Source: Chimaeribacter californicus
Lineage (GTDB): Bacteria > Pseudomonadota > Gammaproteobacteria > Enterobacterales > Enterobacteriaceae
Direction of reading: 5' to 3'
Assembly: GCF_002858675.1 (NCBI RefSeq)
Contig: NZ_PJZF01000008.1
Location: 62,001-126,000, forward strand
Length of the DNA: 64,000 bases
Of the stretch, positions 21,768 through 32,650 are shown piece after piece; position 1 is the stretch's first letter, and every line of letters starts with the position of its first letter. A program made the translations under genes and the position numbers. The notes beneath the pieces are model-generated. The model searched no databases and was not told the origin of the DNA. It saw only the letters and a program-made list of their open reading frames with translations.

Positions 21768-23243
21768 ATGCGATTCACCAAACACCTTTTTACCCGCAAA
21801 CGGCTGTCGATCAAAAGCGGGCGGCTGTTTCCGCGTTCACTGCGCCAGCTGGTGCTGATGGCGTTCCTGCTGGTGCTGCTGCCGCTGCTGGTGCTGGCCT
21901 ATCAGGCCTATGAGAGCCTGGATAACCTCAGCGCGCAGGCGGCTGACATCAACCGGACCACCTTGAGCGATGCGCGGCGCAGTGAGGCGATGACCAGCGT
22001 GGCGCTGGAGATGGAGCGCAGCTACCGCCAGTATTGTGTGCTGGATGACGCCACCCTGGCGCGGCTCTACCAGAACCAGCGCACGCAGTACGCGCAGATG
22101 CTCGGCACCCATGCCACCATTTTACCGGATCCCCGTTACTACCAGACTTTACGTACCCTGCTTAACCAACTGGCGACCATGGCATGCCGGGAGAGCAGCC
22201 CGGCCCCGCAGGCCGCGGACGGGCTGGCGCAGTTCTCCCGTGCTAATGCTGAAATGGTACAGGCCACGCGCAATGTGATCTTCTCCCGCGGGCAGCAGCT
22301 CCAGCACGCGATTGCCGAGCGCGGCCAGTTCTTTGGCTGGCAGGCGCTGCTGCTGTTTTTACTCAGCGTCGCGCTGGTGGTGCTGTTTACCCGGATGATC
22401 ATCGGCCCGGTCAAGGGCGTGGAGCGGATGATCAACCGGCTGGGCGAAGGCCGGGCGCTGGGCAACAGCGTCTCGTTCCGCGGCCCGCGTGAGATCCGCT
22501 CGCTGGCGCAGCGCATCATCTGGCTGAGTGAACGGCTGGCCTGGCTGGAGTCGCAGCGCCATGAGTTCTTGCGCCACATCTCCCATGAGCTGAAAACGCC
22601 GCTGGCCAGTATGCGCGAAGGGACAGAACTGCTGGCCGATGAGGTCGCCGGGCCGCTGACCCGAGACCAGCAGGAGGTGGTGGCGATTCTTGACCACAGC
22701 AGCCGCCACCTGCAAAAGCTGATTGAACAACTGCTGGATTACAACCGCAAACTGGCTGACGGCCCGGCCGGTAAAGAGGGGGTGGCGCTGGCGGCGCTGA
22801 TCAACCAGATCATCGCCGATCACAGCCTGCCGGCCCGCGCCAAGCAGATCACCACCCGGCTTGAGCTGGACGTGGCGGAGTGCTGGGCTGAGCCGACCCT
22901 GCTGATGCGCGCACTGGACAATCTCTACTCCAATGCGGTGCACTACGGGGCTGAATCCGGTACCATTTGGGTCCGCAGCCAACAGGCGGGCGACAGAATA
23001 CAGATTGAGGTGGCCAATAGCGGCACACCGATAGCCGACGCGGAAAAAACGATGGTGTTCGAGCCGTTTTTCCAGGGCAGCCAGCAGCGAAAAGGGGCTG
23101 TCAAAGGCAGCGGGCTGGGGCTGAGCATCGCCCATGACTGTATCCGCCGTATGCAGGGCGACCTGCAACTGGTGAATGTCGCCTATGCTGATGTCTGTTT
23201 TCGAATTGAATTGCCTTTAACCGCCGGGAATGAACAACCATGA
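21768..23243 (+). CDS. glrK: Sensor histidine kinase GlrK (QseE)
   Basis: 491-residue inner-membrane sensor kinase for GlrR. TM1 spans about 28-46, a periplasmic sensor runs to about 200, and TM2 covers about 206-226 (WQALLLFLLSVALVVLFTRMII). HAMP, HisKA with His273 in HISHELKTPLASMREG, and HATPase with N (NLYSNAVHYG) and G boxes (KGSGLGLSIAHDC) follow. The ATG at 21768 with AAGGAG 11 bases upstream matches the family N-terminus apart from a short extension; an earlier frame start is rejected because it overlaps glmY. It overlaps qseG by four bases. Confidence 0.95.
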   Translation: MRFTKHLFTRKRLSIKSGRLFPRSLRQLVLMAFLLVLLPLLVLAYQAYESLDNLSAQAADINRTTLSDARRSEAMTSVALEMERSYRQYCVLDDATLARLYQNQRTQYAQMLGTHATILPDPRYYQTLRTLLNQLATMACRESSPAPQAADGLAQFSRANAEMVQATRNVIFSRGQQLQHAIAERGQFFGWQALLLFLLSVALVVLFTRMIIGPVKGVERMINRLGEGRALGNSVSFRGPREIRSLAQRIIWLSERLAWLESQRHEFLRHISHELKTPLASMREGTELLADEVAGPLTRDQQEVVAILDHSSRHLQKLIEQLLDYNRKLADGPAGKEGVALAALINQIIADHSLPARAKQITTRLELDVAECWAEPTLLMRALDNLYSNAVHYGAESGTIWVRSQQAGDRIQIEVANSGTPIADAEKTMVFEPFFQGSQQRKGAVKGSGLGLSIAHDCIRRMQGDLQLVNVAYADVCFRIELPLTAGNEQP

Positions 23244-24034
23244 TGACGCTTTCACTGCACGCCCTGTTGCGACAGGGGGCCGGGCTGGCACAGTCCGTCC
23301 GCCACGGCTGGCGCGCCCGGCTGGCAGCGCTGGCCGGTATGCCGTTGCTGCTGGTGGGCTGTATGCAGGGCGGCGGCCAGGGGGCGGCCCTCTCTGCGCC
23401 GGAAAAGATCCCGGACAAACAAGTGATCGATTTCCGCGTCGCCTCCTGTGACACCCTCTGGGATCTGGAGGGTAAAGAGTACACGGAAAACCCGCTCTAT
23501 TGGCTGCGTGCCATGGATTGCGCCGACCGGCTGGGTGCCGCGCAGGCGCGCCGGCTGGGCGCATCGATGGTGGTCACATCCTGGGAGAGTGCTTTCCGGC
23601 AGGGGATTTTGCTCTCCAGCGCCGTGCCGACGCCCGGAGAGCGCCGCCAGCTGCTGGGCAACGTCAACACTTACCGCGCACAGATGCCCGGCTCGCTGCG
23701 GCCGTTGGTGCAGTTATGGCGCGAGCGCCAGAATCTGGAAATCGTGCTGAATGATGACCGGGCCAAAGCCCAGCGCGCGCAGGATGCCGCTGCCGCCCAG
23801 CTTGCGGCGCTGCACGAGTCCCAGGCGCTGCTGCAAAGCAAGCTCAATGACACCCGGCAAAAGCTGGAAAACCTCACCGACATCGAACGCCAGCTCTCTT
23901 CGCGCAAGCAGTTGCAGGGCGACATGCCGGAGGGCAGCGAAAACCGCGGCACCGTCCGCCATGTTGAGCCGGATGACACCTACACGCCGCCCGCCGCACA
24001 AGGCAGCCGTGCTTCCACCCCCGCCAACCCTTAA
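23240..24034 (+). CDS. qseG: Outer-membrane lipoprotein QseG
   Basis: 264-residue lipoprotein encoded between glrK and glrR. The hydrophobic N-terminus ends in the lipobox LLLVGC (Cys41), followed by a helical domain; about 160-225 is a charged coiled-coil-like stretch rich in Ala, Gln, Leu and Arg. In E. coli QseG contacts the sensor kinase GlrK/QseE and modulates its activity. ATGA overlap with glrK and a 14-base gap to glrR indicate one operon. The leader before the hydrophobic stretch is unusually long, so a later start is possible. Confidence 0.9.
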   Translation: MMTLSLHALLRQGAGLAQSVRHGWRARLAALAGMPLLLVGCMQGGGQGAALSAPEKIPDKQVIDFRVASCDTLWDLEGKEYTENPLYWLRAMDCADRLGAAQARRLGASMVVTSWESAFRQGILLSSAVPTPGERRQLLGNVNTYRAQMPGSLRPLVQLWRERQNLEIVLNDDRAKAQRAQDAAAAQLAALHESQALLQSKLNDTRQKLENLTDIERQLSSRKQLQGDMPEGSENRGTVRHVEPDDTYTPPAAQGSRASTPANP

Positions 24035-24048
24035 GGAGCGTCAGGGAG

Positions 24049-25389
24049 ATGACCCAACGCAAACCCGCCAATTTATTGCTGGTCGATGACGACCCCAGCC
24101 TGCTGAAACTGCTGGGGATGCGCCTCACCAGTGAGGGCTTCAGCGTCACTACCGCCGGAAGCGGCCAGGAGGCGCTGCGGCTGCTGGCGCGTGACAAGAT
24201 TGACCTGGTGATAAGCGACCTGCGGATGGATGAAATGGATGGCCTGGCGCTGTTCGTGGAGATCCAGAAGCACCAGCCGGGTATGCCGGTGATTATCCTG
24301 ACCGCCCACGGTTCTATTCCCGATGCGGTGGCCGCCACCCAGCAAGGGGTGTTCAGCTTCCTTACCAAACCGGTGGATCGCGATGCGCTCTATAAAGCGA
24401 TTGATGAGGCGCTGGCCCTGACCACTGCTTCCGCCACCGATGAGCGCTGGCGGGAGGCCATCGTGACCCGCAGCCCGCTGATGTTGCGCCTGCTGGAGCA
24501 GGCGAGAATGGTGGCGCAATCGGATGTCAGCGTGCTGATTAACGGCCAGAGCGGCACCGGCAAAGAGGTGCTGGCGCAGGCGATCCACGCCGCCAGCCCG
24601 CGGGCGAAAAAGGCGTTTATCGCCATTAACTGCGGGGCGCTGCCGGAGCAATTGCTGGAGTCTGAGCTGTTCGGCCACGCCAAAGGGGCGTTTACCGGCG
24701 CGGTAAGCCAGCGTGAGGGGCTGTTCCAGGCTGCCGAGGGCGGCACGCTGTTTCTCGATGAGATTGGCGACATGCCGCTGTCGCTTCAGGTCAAATTGCT
24801 GCGGGTCTTGCAGGAGCGCAAAGTGCGCCCGCTCGGCAGCAACCGCGATCTTGACGTCAATGTGCGGATTATCTCCGCCACCCACCGCGACCTGCCGAAA
24901 GTGATGGCCAAAGGGGAGTTCCGCGAGGATCTCTTCTACCGGCTGAATGTGGTCAACCTCAAATTGCCGGCGCTGAATGAGCGGCCGGAGGATATCCCGC
25001 TGCTGGCCAATCACCTGCTGCGTGAGGCGGCGTCACGCCATAAACCTTTTGTACGCAGTTTCTCCGCCGATGCGATGCGGCGGCTGATGGCGGCCGGTTG
25101 GCCGGGCAATGTGCGCCAGCTGGTGAACGTGATTGAACAATGTGTGGCCCTGACCACCGCCCCGGTGATCAGTGATGCACTGGTTGAGCAGGCGCTGGAA
25201 GGTGAGAACACCGTGCTGCCGACCTTCGCCGAGGCGCGTAACCAGTTCGAGCTGCACTATCTGCGCAAGCTGTTGCAAATCGCCAAGGGCAATGTCACCC
25301 AGGCCGCGCGGATGGCGGGGCGTAACCGTACCGAGTTCTACAAGCTGCTGTCACGGCATGAACTGGATGCCAATGACTTTAAAGAGTAA
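24049..25389 (+). CDS. glrR: Sigma-54-dependent response regulator GlrR (QseF)
   Basis: 446-residue activator that, when phosphorylated by GlrK, drives glmY from its sigma-54 promoter. A receiver domain (about 1-125) has phospho-acceptor Asp57 in LVISDLRM. The AAA+ domain (about 145-375) has Walker [10 protein letters not shown], the sigma-54 contact loop GAFTGA, and Walker [13 protein letters not shown] Fis-type HTH at the C-terminus ([21 protein letters not shown]) binds TGTC-N10-GACA. Confidence 0.97.
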   Translation: MTQRKPANLLLVDDDPSLLKLLGMRLTSEGFSVTTAGSGQEALRLLARDKIDLVISDLRMDEMDGLALFVEIQKHQPGMPVIILTAHGSIPDAVAATQQGVFSFLTKPVDRDALYKAIDEALALTTASATDERWREAIVTRSPLMLRLLEQARMVAQSDVSVLINGQSGTGKEVLAQAIHAASPRAKKAFIAINCGALPEQLLESELFGHAKGAFTGAVSQREGLFQAAEGGTLFLDEIGDMPLSLQVKLLRVLQERKVRPLGSNRDLDVNVRIISATHRDLPKVMAKGEFREDLFYRLNVVNLKLPALNERPEDIPLLANHLLREAASRHKPFVRSFSADAMRRLMAAGWPGNVRQLVNVIEQCVALTTAPVISDALVEQALEGENTVLPTFAEARNQFELHYLRKLLQIAKGNVTQAARMAGRNRTEFYKLLSRHELDANDFKE

Positions 25390-25653
25390 ATACAGGGCAT
25401 TTACCGGACAGCACAGGGCCGCTGCGGCTAAACAAACTGGCCGGAATGCTTTACACTCGCAGACCTGTTGCCCGTAAATGGGCGCATGGCGGGGCAGAAT
25501 ACCGGGCAGATGCCATACTTGAAGCCCGGCAGCACCCCATAAGAGATGCCGCCATCAGGACGCCGGCTTTTCACGGCCAGAAATTTCCGGCCTGTAGCCA
25601 CACAGGGCGCGGCGCCAGACGACAACCTCCGGCTTTAGCCGCATATTATGTAA

Positions 25654-26007
<354 letters not shown>

Positions 26008-26049
26008 CGCCTGCCGTTACCGGGCGGGATCGCTCCCGCCCGTGCGGTG

Positions 26050-27243
26050 TCAGACCACTTTATGCGGGCCGAACACTTCATAGTGCAGGCGATCTTTACT
26101 CACGCCCAGCGTCAGCAGCTGACGCGCCGCAAATTGCATAAAGGCCACCGGGCCGCACAGGTAGACGTGCAGCGCCGGATCGCGCAGGGTCTCAGCCAGC
26201 GGGGCCAGATCCATCACACCTTCCGTGTGATACCCTTCACCCTGAACATCCCCCTCAGCCGGTACGCGATACCAGATATGGCGGTGTAAATCCGGCATGT
26301 TCGCGGCGATGTCCGCCACTTCCTGCGCAAACGCATGAACGCGGCCATTTTCCGCCGCGTGCAGCCACCAGACCGGCGCGCGGTGCTGCTGCTCATACAG
26401 CGTATGCAGCATGGCCAGCATTGGCGTCTGGCCCACACCGGCGGAGATCAGTGCCACCGGGGTGTCCGGCGTTACGTCCATAAAGAAATCGCCGTGCGGC
26501 GCGGCCAGGTTGACCACCGTACCGACCTGCGCCACATCATGCAGGTAGTTGGAGGCTTTACCGCCGCCCTCACGTTTTACCGCAATCCGGTAAGTGCGGC
26601 CGTTCGGGCTTTGCGTCAGCGAGTACTGGCGAATCTGCTGGTATTCATTAAAGGCTTCATCACGGATATACACGGAGATGTACTGCCCCGGCTGGTAATC
26701 CACCACCGGCTGGCCGTCCACCGGGGCCAGTTCAATGCTGCTGATCACCTCGCTCTGCGGCGTTTTCGCCACAATGCGGAACGCCCGCACCCCTTCCCAG
26801 CCGCCGGTTTTGGCCGCGGTTTGCTGGTAAATCTGGCTTTCACGCTGGATAAACACATCCGCCAGCACGCCATAGGCTTTGCCCCAGGCATCCAGCACCT
26901 CCTGGCCGGGGCTGAGCAACTCATCCAGCGTTGCCAGCAGGTTTTCGCCCACAATCGCGTACTGTTCCGGGCGGATGTTCAAACTGGTGTGTTTCTGCGC
27001 AATCTTCTCTACTGCAGGCAAAATGGCCGGCAGGTTTTCAATGTTGGCCGCATAGGCGCAGATGGCATTAAACAGCGCCTCGCGCTGATCGCCTTTCATC
27101 TGGTGGCTCATGTTGAACACATGTTTCAGCTCAGGGTGGCGGCCCAGCATCCGGTCATAAAAGTGGGCGGTGAGGGCAGGGCCGGTGGCGACCAGCGCAG
27201 GAATGGTCGATTTAATGGTGGCGATTGTGGTGGTATCAAGCAT
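26050..27243 (-). CDS. hmp: Flavohemoprotein, nitric oxide dioxygenase
   Basis: 397-residue enzyme that turns NO and O2 into nitrate with NAD(P)H. The globin domain (about 1-137) carries proximal His85 and distal Tyr29. An FAD-binding ferredoxin-reductase domain (about 150-255; [13 protein letters not shown]) and an NAD domain ([17 protein letters not shown]) follow. The ATG at 27243 has AGGAG upstream; in-frame sequence further upstream crosses the promoter and is not coding. Divergent from glyA and controlled by the NsrR site described here. Confidence 0.96.
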   Translation of the reverse strand: MLDTTTIATIKSTIPALVATGPALTAHFYDRMLGRHPELKHVFNMSHQMKGDQREALFNAICAYAANIENLPAILPAVEKIAQKHTSLNIRPEQYAIVGENLLATLDELLSPGQEVLDAWGKAYGVLADVFIQRESQIYQQTAAKTGGWEGVRAFRIVAKTPQSEVISSIELAPVDGQPVVDYQPGQYISVYIRDEAFNEYQQIRQYSLTQSPNGRTYRIAVKREGGGKASNYLHDVAQVGTVVNLAAPHGDFFMDVTPDTPVALISAGVGQTPMLAMLHTLYEQQHRAPVWWLHAAENGRVHAFAQEVADIAANMPDLHRHIWYRVPAEGDVQGEGYHTEGVMDLAPLAETLRDPALHVYLCGPVAFMQFAARQLLTLGVSKDRLHYEVFGPHKVV

Positions 27244-27280
27244 GAGGTGCTCCTGAAGACGCGCAGCGTCAGAATTATAA

Positions 27281-27303
27281 ATGATGCATTTTAAATGCAT
27301 CTT
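27281..27303. promoter_or_regulatory. NsrR binding site upstream of hmp
   Basis: An 11-1-11 inverted repeat whose inner 9-base arms (27283-27291 and 27293-27301; GATGCATTT / AAATGCATC) are perfect. This is the NsrR motif, so hmp should be derepressed by nitric oxide. It lies 38 bases from the hmp start codon. Confidence 0.88.
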
Positions 27304-27459
27304 ATAGCGGCGCTTATCTGTTGTAAATAGCCTTTGATTTGTTAAGGCTTTGTAATAATGAGAGATGGCTTCCAAAGGTGAAATTTTTGCATCTTGAAAT
27401 GAGGAAAACTCGGTTGTAAGGGGGAAGCAAATAACAGGTAAAATCCTTGTACGGCGGCA

Positions 27460-27475
27460 AGCCAACCGTTTGCGT
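27460..27475. promoter_or_regulatory. PurR-like box upstream of glyA
   Basis: Matches ACGCAAACGTTTGCGT at 13 of 16 positions, with an intact right half. E. coli glyA is a known PurR target. Confidence 0.6.
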
Positions 27476-27577
27476 AAAAAGCTGGCCTCAACCCTATGGC
27501 CGCAGGCAAAAACAGTTTACACTGTGCCGCATATCCCGTTGGGGGTCGTTTAATTGAGTGTGAGTCAGGAGAAGCAG

Positions 27578-28831
27578 ATGTTAAAGCGTGAAATGAACAT
27601 TGCCGATTATGATGCCGAGCTGTGGCAGGCGATGGAGCAGGAAGTAGTCCGTCAGGAAGAGCATATTGAACTGATCGCCTCTGAAAACTACACCAGCCCG
27701 CGTGTGATGCAGGCACAAGGGTCGCAGCTGACCAACAAATACGCTGAAGGCTATCCGGGCAAACGCTACTACGGCGGCTGTGAGTACGTCGACATCGTTG
27801 AGCAACTGGCGATCGACCGTGCCAAAGCGCTGTTCGGCGCAGACTACGCCAACGTCCAGCCGCACTCCGGCTCCCAGGCCAACTTCGCGGTTTACACGGC
27901 GTTGCTGCAGCCGGGTGACACCATCCTCGGGATGAACCTGGCCCACGGCGGCCACCTGACGCACGGCTCCCCGGTTAACCTGTCCGGCAAGCTCTATAAC
28001 GTCGTGCCTTACGGCATCGATGAAACCGGCAAGATCGACTATGACGATCTGGCCCGTCAGGCACAGACCCACCAGCCAAAAATGATCATCGGTGGCTTCT
28101 CTGCTTACTCCGGCACCGTTGACTGGGCAAAAATGCGCGAAATCGCTGACAGCATCGGCGCGTACCTGTTTGTGGACATGGCGCACGTGGCAGGCCTGGT
28201 GGCCGCCGGCGTCTACCCGAACCCGGTTCCGCATGCCCATATCGTCACCACCACCACCCACAAAACCCTGGCAGGCCCACGTGGCGGCCTGATCCTGGCG
28301 AAGGGCGGTGATGAAGACCTGTATAAAAAACTGAACTCTGCCGTATTCCCAGGCGGCCAGGGCGGCCCGCTGATGCACGTGATCGCCGGTAAAGCGGTGG
28401 CGCTGAAAGAAGCAATGGAACCTGAGTTCAAAACCTACCAGCAGCAGGTTGCCAAAAACGCCAAAGCGATGGTGGAAGTGGTGCTGGCGCGCGGCTACAA
28501 AGTGGTCTCCGGCGGGACGGAAAACCACCTGTTCCTGATGGATCTGGTGGACAAAAACCTGACCGGTAAAGAAGCGGATGCCGCCCTGGGCCGTGCCAAC
28601 ATTACCGTGAACAAAAACAGCGTACCGAACGATCCGAAAAGCCCGTTCGTGACCTCCGGTGTCCGTATCGGTACCCCGGCAGTGACCCGTCGCGGCTTCA
28701 ACGAAGCAGACGTGCGCGAACTGGCCGGCTGGATCTGTGACGTGCTGGACAACATCAATGATGAAGCCACCATTGAACGTGTGAAACAGAAAGTGCTGGC
28801 CATCTGCGCCCGCCTGCCGGTTTACGCGTAA
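27578..28831 (+). CDS. glyA: Serine hydroxymethyltransferase
   Basis: 417-residue PLP enzyme that interconverts serine and glycine with tetrahydrofolate, the main source of one-carbon units for purine and thymidylate synthesis. The PLP lysine is in [14 protein letters not shown]. The N-terminus [20 protein letters not shown] and length equal those of E. coli when started at 27578, which has AGGAG upstream. A start eight codons earlier is not needed. Confidence 0.98.
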   Translation: MLKREMNIADYDAELWQAMEQEVVRQEEHIELIASENYTSPRVMQAQGSQLTNKYAEGYPGKRYYGGCEYVDIVEQLAIDRAKALFGADYANVQPHSGSQANFAVYTALLQPGDTILGMNLAHGGHLTHGSPVNLSGKLYNVVPYGIDETGKIDYDDLARQAQTHQPKMIIGGFSAYSGTVDWAKMREIADSIGAYLFVDMAHVAGLVAAGVYPNPVPHAHIVTTTTHKTLAGPRGGLILAKGGDEDLYKKLNSAVFPGGQGGPLMHVIAGKAVALKEAMEPEFKTYQQQVAKNAKAMVEVVLARGYKVVSGGTENHLFLMDLVDKNLTGKEADAALGRANITVNKNSVPNDPKSPFVTSGVRIGTPAVTRRGFNEADVRELAGWICDVLDNINDEATIERVKQKVLAICARLPVYA

Positions 28832-28872
28832 CCGCCCGCTGACCGGTGCAGGCTGCCCGGTCATGCGCTGAC

Positions 28873-28904
28873 AAAAAAGGTACTGCCGGGCAGTACCTTT
28901 TTTT
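28873..28904 (+). terminator. Rho-independent terminator after glyA
   Basis: A-rich lead, 8-bp stem (28879-28886 / 28890-28897), then a run of seven T. The A- and T-runs extend the stem and may let it act in both directions. Confidence 0.88.
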
Positions 28905-29095
28905 CGTCCGGACTTTTTCACCCCGGCTTTTTTCACCCGGACTTTTTTTGCCTATACTCCGGTGCAACCCATGCGCGGCTGCACCGGGGCAGGCCCAGAG
29001 AGCGGGGGTTGCCGCTCACCAACAGGAACGGGTGCGGATGTGCCCGGCGCAAGGCAGCGCTGTGTTTACCGGCTCTGCATGTTATCGGAGATACC

Positions 29096-30241
29096 ATGGT
29101 TTTGCCTTCCTCATACTGGCTGGGACTCAGCTACTTCACCTACTTCTTCGCTTACGGCATCTTTTTGCCGTTTTTTGCTACCTGGCTGAAGGGCGAGGGG
29201 CTGGACGCCCAGGCCATCGGGCTGCTGCTGGGCACCGGGATGGTGGCCCGCTTCTCCGGCACTTTGCTGCTGGCCCCGGCGGTAAAACAGGCCTCCCAGC
29301 TGGTTGCGGCACTGCGCCTGATCGCGTTGCTGGCGCTGGTCTGTTGCGTTGGCTTCTGGTTTGGCACCGGCTGGGCCTGGCTGATGCTGGTGATGGCGGG
29401 GTTTAACCTTTTCTTTGGCCCGCTGGTACCGATGAGTGACGCGCTGGCCGGCACCTGGCAGCGGCAAATCGCCCTGGATTACGGCAAGGTGCGGGTCTGG
29501 GGATCGCTGGCGTTTGTGATTGGCTCCGCCTTTACCGGCAAGATGATTGCCGTATTCGGGCATGACGCCATTCTGGCAGCCCTGACGGCCGGGCTTGCCG
29601 CCATGCTGCTCGGGATGTTGCTGCGGCCGGCCGTGATGCCGCAGGCCGACCCCCAGGCCGCCGGCAACGGCGCGATCCCATGGCGGGCGCTGTTACGCCA
29701 GCCACCGGTGCGCCAATTCCTGCTGTGTGTGACGCTGTTACAGGCGGCGCATGCGGGCTATTACAGCTTCAGTGCGCTTTACTGGCAGGAGGCGGGTTAT
29801 CCGGCATCTGTGGTGGGCTATCTCTGGTCATTGGGGGTCGTAGCGGAAGTGCTGGTGTTTACCTTCAGCCGCCCGCTTTTCTCCCGCTGGAGCGCCCGTA
29901 ACCTGTTGCTGCTTTCCGCCTGTTGCGGGGTGGTGCGCTGGGCGCTGATGGGCAGCTTTATTGCCCTGCCGTGGCTGGTGGTGATGCAGCTCCTGCATTG
30001 CGGCAGTTTCACGGTGTGCCACCTGGCAGCCATGCGCTTTATCTCTGCGCGTGAGCCGCGTGAGGTGATTCGTTTGCAGGCGGCCTATTCGGCGCTGGCG
30101 ATGGGCGGCGGAATTGCGGTAATGACGGTGGTGGCCGGTTTCCTGTTCCAGCATATTCACCAGCAGGTGTTCTGGGTGATGGCGCTGGTGGCGTTTCCGG
30201 CCATTTTTCTGCGCCCGAAGGTGCAGGCCATAGGGCATTGA
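29096..30241 (+). CDS. hcaT: Major facilitator superfamily transporter HcaT
   Basis: 381-residue, 12-TM MFS permease of the PPP/HcaT group (LacY-like fold), named for probable 3-phenylpropionate uptake; its substrate is not proven. It starts MVLPSSYWLGLSYFTYFFAYGIFLPF, matching E. coli from residue 1, with GGAG just upstream of the ATG at 29096. The hca catabolic genes are not nearby, so the substrate may differ. It is convergent with csiE, six bases apart. Confidence 0.9.
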   Translation: MVLPSSYWLGLSYFTYFFAYGIFLPFFATWLKGEGLDAQAIGLLLGTGMVARFSGTLLLAPAVKQASQLVAALRLIALLALVCCVGFWFGTGWAWLMLVMAGFNLFFGPLVPMSDALAGTWQRQIALDYGKVRVWGSLAFVIGSAFTGKMIAVFGHDAILAALTAGLAAMLLGMLLRPAVMPQADPQAAGNGAIPWRALLRQPPVRQFLLCVTLLQAAHAGYYSFSALYWQEAGYPASVVGYLWSLGVVAEVLVFTFSRPLFSRWSARNLLLLSACCGVVRWALMGSFIALPWLVVMQLLHCGSFTVCHLAAMRFISAREPREVIRLQAAYSALAMGGGIAVMTVVAGFLFQHIHQQVFWVMALVAFPAIFLRPKVQAIGH

Positions 30242-30247
30242 GCCGCC

Positions 30248-31528
30248 TCAGGGGCTTTCCAGCAAGGCGCGGATCTGCATGCGTTGCGCTTTCTCCAGCG
30301 GCAGTTCCACATGCAGAATCGGCAGGGTGATCGCCGGTTCATCGGCCGGGTAGGGGGTGATCACCAGCGTCACCCCCTGCGGCGGCCCCTGGTGCAGGAA
30401 GTGCGACAGCGGCAGGTATTTCACGGAAAGCGGCAGCAGGGTTGCTTCACGGATATGGTATTCCACCGCCGTCTCCAGCGCCGGGTTGCCGTTGGTCAGC
30501 AGCAGCACCTGCTTCTCCTGCAATTCGTTACCCTGCATCAGCCAGGCCCCGAAGCAGATGGTAATGAGCCCGGCCTCTTCCGGCGAAAGGCGCAAATCAT
30601 AAGCTGCTTCAAACGCCTCCAGCGCTTCCAGTGTGGTGCGCATCAGCCGTGGGTACATGCGCGTCACCTCTTCCAGTAACGTATGATCGATGCCGATATC
30701 AAACCGGCACCGCTCAATCGCCGCCCCCAGATGAGTAAACAGCTGACCGGCCAGCCCCTCGCGGCTGCTGAAGCTCATACCGGCAATCTGCTGGAAGCGC
30801 GCGATCAACCGGTGAACCTCCTCCTGCAATTGCCGGTCTTCCGGCGAATCATTGTTGTCATAACGGTGGGTTTTCAACAGGGTAAACAGCAGGGTCAGGA
30901 AGTCACGCTCAGCCTCACAGGGGGGCAGGGTGAAGCGCTCGGTCAGCGCACCGGCCAGGTAGTGTGCAGCGTCATACTCACTTTTCTGCCGCAGCCATGC
31001 CAGCTGGTGGGGGGTAAAATCAGGGTGGCAGAGCTGGTGGTGGCGGTTCAGGCAATATTTGATAAACAGGCAGAGGAAGTGCCGGTCGCGGGTGTTGACC
31101 GGGCGCCGCAGCCGTACTTCTGCCTGCTCAATCAGGGTGTGCAGCAACTGGTCGGTCTCATCGGCTTCGGCCTGATGAAAAAGGGCCAGCCCCTGATGCA
31201 GGGCCAGTGCCGCCTGCTGGGTGGTAAAGTCAGGTGAAATGCGTAAAGCACGCCGTAACCAGTGAAAAAAGCATAAACGCTGGTTAAGTGAGGTGCCGGC
31301 AATGCGGCAGGTTTCTGCCCCATCGAGTACCAGATCCAGATGGTGAAAACGCTGGATTTCCGCGGCAACCGCAGCCACATCCCGTCGGGTTGTGGGGAGG
31401 TCAACGCCATTGATTTGGCTGATCTTCTCCAGGCGCACCGCAGGGGAGAGCGCATACAACATCAGGACGATATGGCAGCGCCGTTGTTGACCGGAGAGCT
31501 CAGGCGCAGAGGAAGTGGCCGGGCTCAT
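30248..31528 (-). CDS. csiE: Stationary-phase-inducible PRD-domain protein CsiE
   Basis: 426-residue protein with an N-terminal HTH-like region and two PTS-regulation (PRD) domains (about 130-310). The motif TSLNQRLCFFHWLRRALR and the C-terminal GLITICFGAWLMQGNELQEKQVLLLT align with E. coli CsiE. In E. coli it is induced by sigma-S and cAMP-CRP; its targets are unknown. The start at 31528 has AGAAGG five bases upstream. Position between hcaT and suhB is conserved. Confidence 0.9.
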   Translation of the reverse strand: MSPATSSAPELSGQQRRCHIVLMLYALSPAVRLEKISQINGVDLPTTRRDVAAVAAEIQRFHHLDLVLDGAETCRIAGTSLNQRLCFFHWLRRALRISPDFTTQQAALALHQGLALFHQAEADETDQLLHTLIEQAEVRLRRPVNTRDRHFLCLFIKYCLNRHHQLCHPDFTPHQLAWLRQKSEYDAAHYLAGALTERFTLPPCEAERDFLTLLFTLLKTHRYDNNDSPEDRQLQEEVHRLIARFQQIAGMSFSSREGLAGQLFTHLGAAIERCRFDIGIDHTLLEEVTRMYPRLMRTTLEALEAFEAAYDLRLSPEEAGLITICFGAWLMQGNELQEKQVLLLTNGNPALETAVEYHIREATLLPLSVKYLPLSHFLHQGPPQGVTLVITPYPADEPAITLPILHVELPLEKAQRMQIRALLESP

Positions 31529-31676
31529 GAACACCTTCTGACCGTTGCTGGGTATGGAGGTGTAAGCATAGCAAAAGGGCCGCCAGGCCGCGCCGGGCGC
31601 GCTGTTTTTTGCTCCGGCTTTGAAGCGCCATCACATTTATTGGGCCGGAACCGGGTGGCCGGGCGGGGACACAGGC

Positions 31677-31705
31677 AAAAAAAATGCCGCCCCGGGGGGC
31701 GGCAT
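31677..31705 (-). terminator. Rho-independent terminator of suhB
   Basis: On the minus strand an 8-bp perfect stem (31684-31691 / 31698-31705) is followed by a long T-run (the A-run at 31677-31687 of the plus strand). Confidence 0.85.
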
Positions 31706-31726
31706 CACAAAATTTGTGCAGATAAA

Positions 31727-32530
31727 TTAACGTTTCAGCGCTTCACTCAGCTCTTCACGCATGCTGCTCAACAGCGATTTCACCACACGCGGGTTACCGG
31801 CCACGATATTGCCGGAGTTGTAATGGTTATGGCCGCCCATGAAGTCGGTCACGATACCGCCCGCTTCACGTACCAGCAGCTCACCGCCGGCGAAATCCCA
31901 CGGCTTCAGGCCAATCTCGAAGAAACCATCTACACGGCCGGCCGCGACATAGGCCAGATCCAGCGCGGCGGAGCCGGTGCGGCGGAAGTCTGCGCACTGG
32001 GTAAACAGTTTGCCGACCACGTTGATGTACGGGGTCGCGTGCTGTTTCATTTTGAACGGGAAACCGGTCGCCAGAATGGTGCCGTCCAGATCGCGGGCGT
32101 TGCCGCCGCGCAGGCGATAGCCGTTCAGCTGGGCGCCCTGACCGCGGGAGGCCGTAAACAGTTCGTTGCGCATAGGATCGTAAACCACGGCCACTTCAGT
32201 ACGGCCTTTGATGCGTACTGCAATGGAGACCGCGAAGTGCGGCAGACGTTTGATGAAGTTGGTGGTGCCATCCAGTGGGTCGATAATCCATTGTACATCC
32301 AGGTCTTCGCCGATCAGTTCACCGCACTCTTCAGAGATGATGGTGTGCTGTGGGTAGGAGCGGCGGATCACGTCGATAATCAGGTGCTCAGCGTCACGAT
32401 CAACGTTAGTAACAAAATCATTGGTGCCTTTCTGGCTCGCTTCAACAGCGTCCGGGGTTTCGTAGTTTTTGGCAATCAGGTTACCGGCCTTACGCGCAGC
32501 GCGCACGGCGATGGTGAGCATCGGATGCAT
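31727..32530 (-). CDS. suhB: Inositol-1-monophosphatase / Nus-complex factor SuhB
   Basis: 267-residue protein, the family length from the ATG at 32530 (MHPMLTIAVRAARKAGNLI). IMPase metal motifs are present: EECGE, IDPLDGTTNFIKRLPHF and PWDFAGGELLVREAGG. Besides phosphatase activity, E. coli SuhB is part of the rRNA antitermination complex. Divergent from trmJ across about 120 bases. Confidence 0.97.
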   Translation of the reverse strand: MHPMLTIAVRAARKAGNLIAKNYETPDAVEASQKGTNDFVTNVDRDAEHLIIDVIRRSYPQHTIISEECGELIGEDLDVQWIIDPLDGTTNFIKRLPHFAVSIAVRIKGRTEVAVVYDPMRNELFTASRGQGAQLNGYRLRGGNARDLDGTILATGFPFKMKQHATPYINVVGKLFTQCADFRRTGSAALDLAYVAAGRVDGFFEIGLKPWDFAGGELLVREAGGIVTDFMGGHNHYNSGNIVAGNPRVVKSLLSSMREELSEALKR

Positions 32531-32650
32531 GGGATATCTTCCAACTAGGATGTTAAAGAACGGGAAACGGCGCGCAGTATAGCAGGGCTTCTGAAAAATA
32601 CCTACGGTTGTGTTAGCATGGCCCGATTTTCCGCAACCTTCAGAGTTCGT

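Larger units (their letters stand above)
27244..27577. other. hmp-glyA divergent regulatory region
   Basis: A 334-base gene-free stretch with the NsrR site proximal to hmp and a PurR-like box proximal to glyA. No further gene or RNA was recognised. A MetR motif, expected by analogy to E. coli glyA, was not convincingly found. Confidence 0.6.

Noticed and set aside
27581-28936. Open frame of 451 codons antisense to glyA
   Set aside because: Mirror of the highly biased glyA codons; the protein is rich in Val, His, Gln and Arg with no motif.
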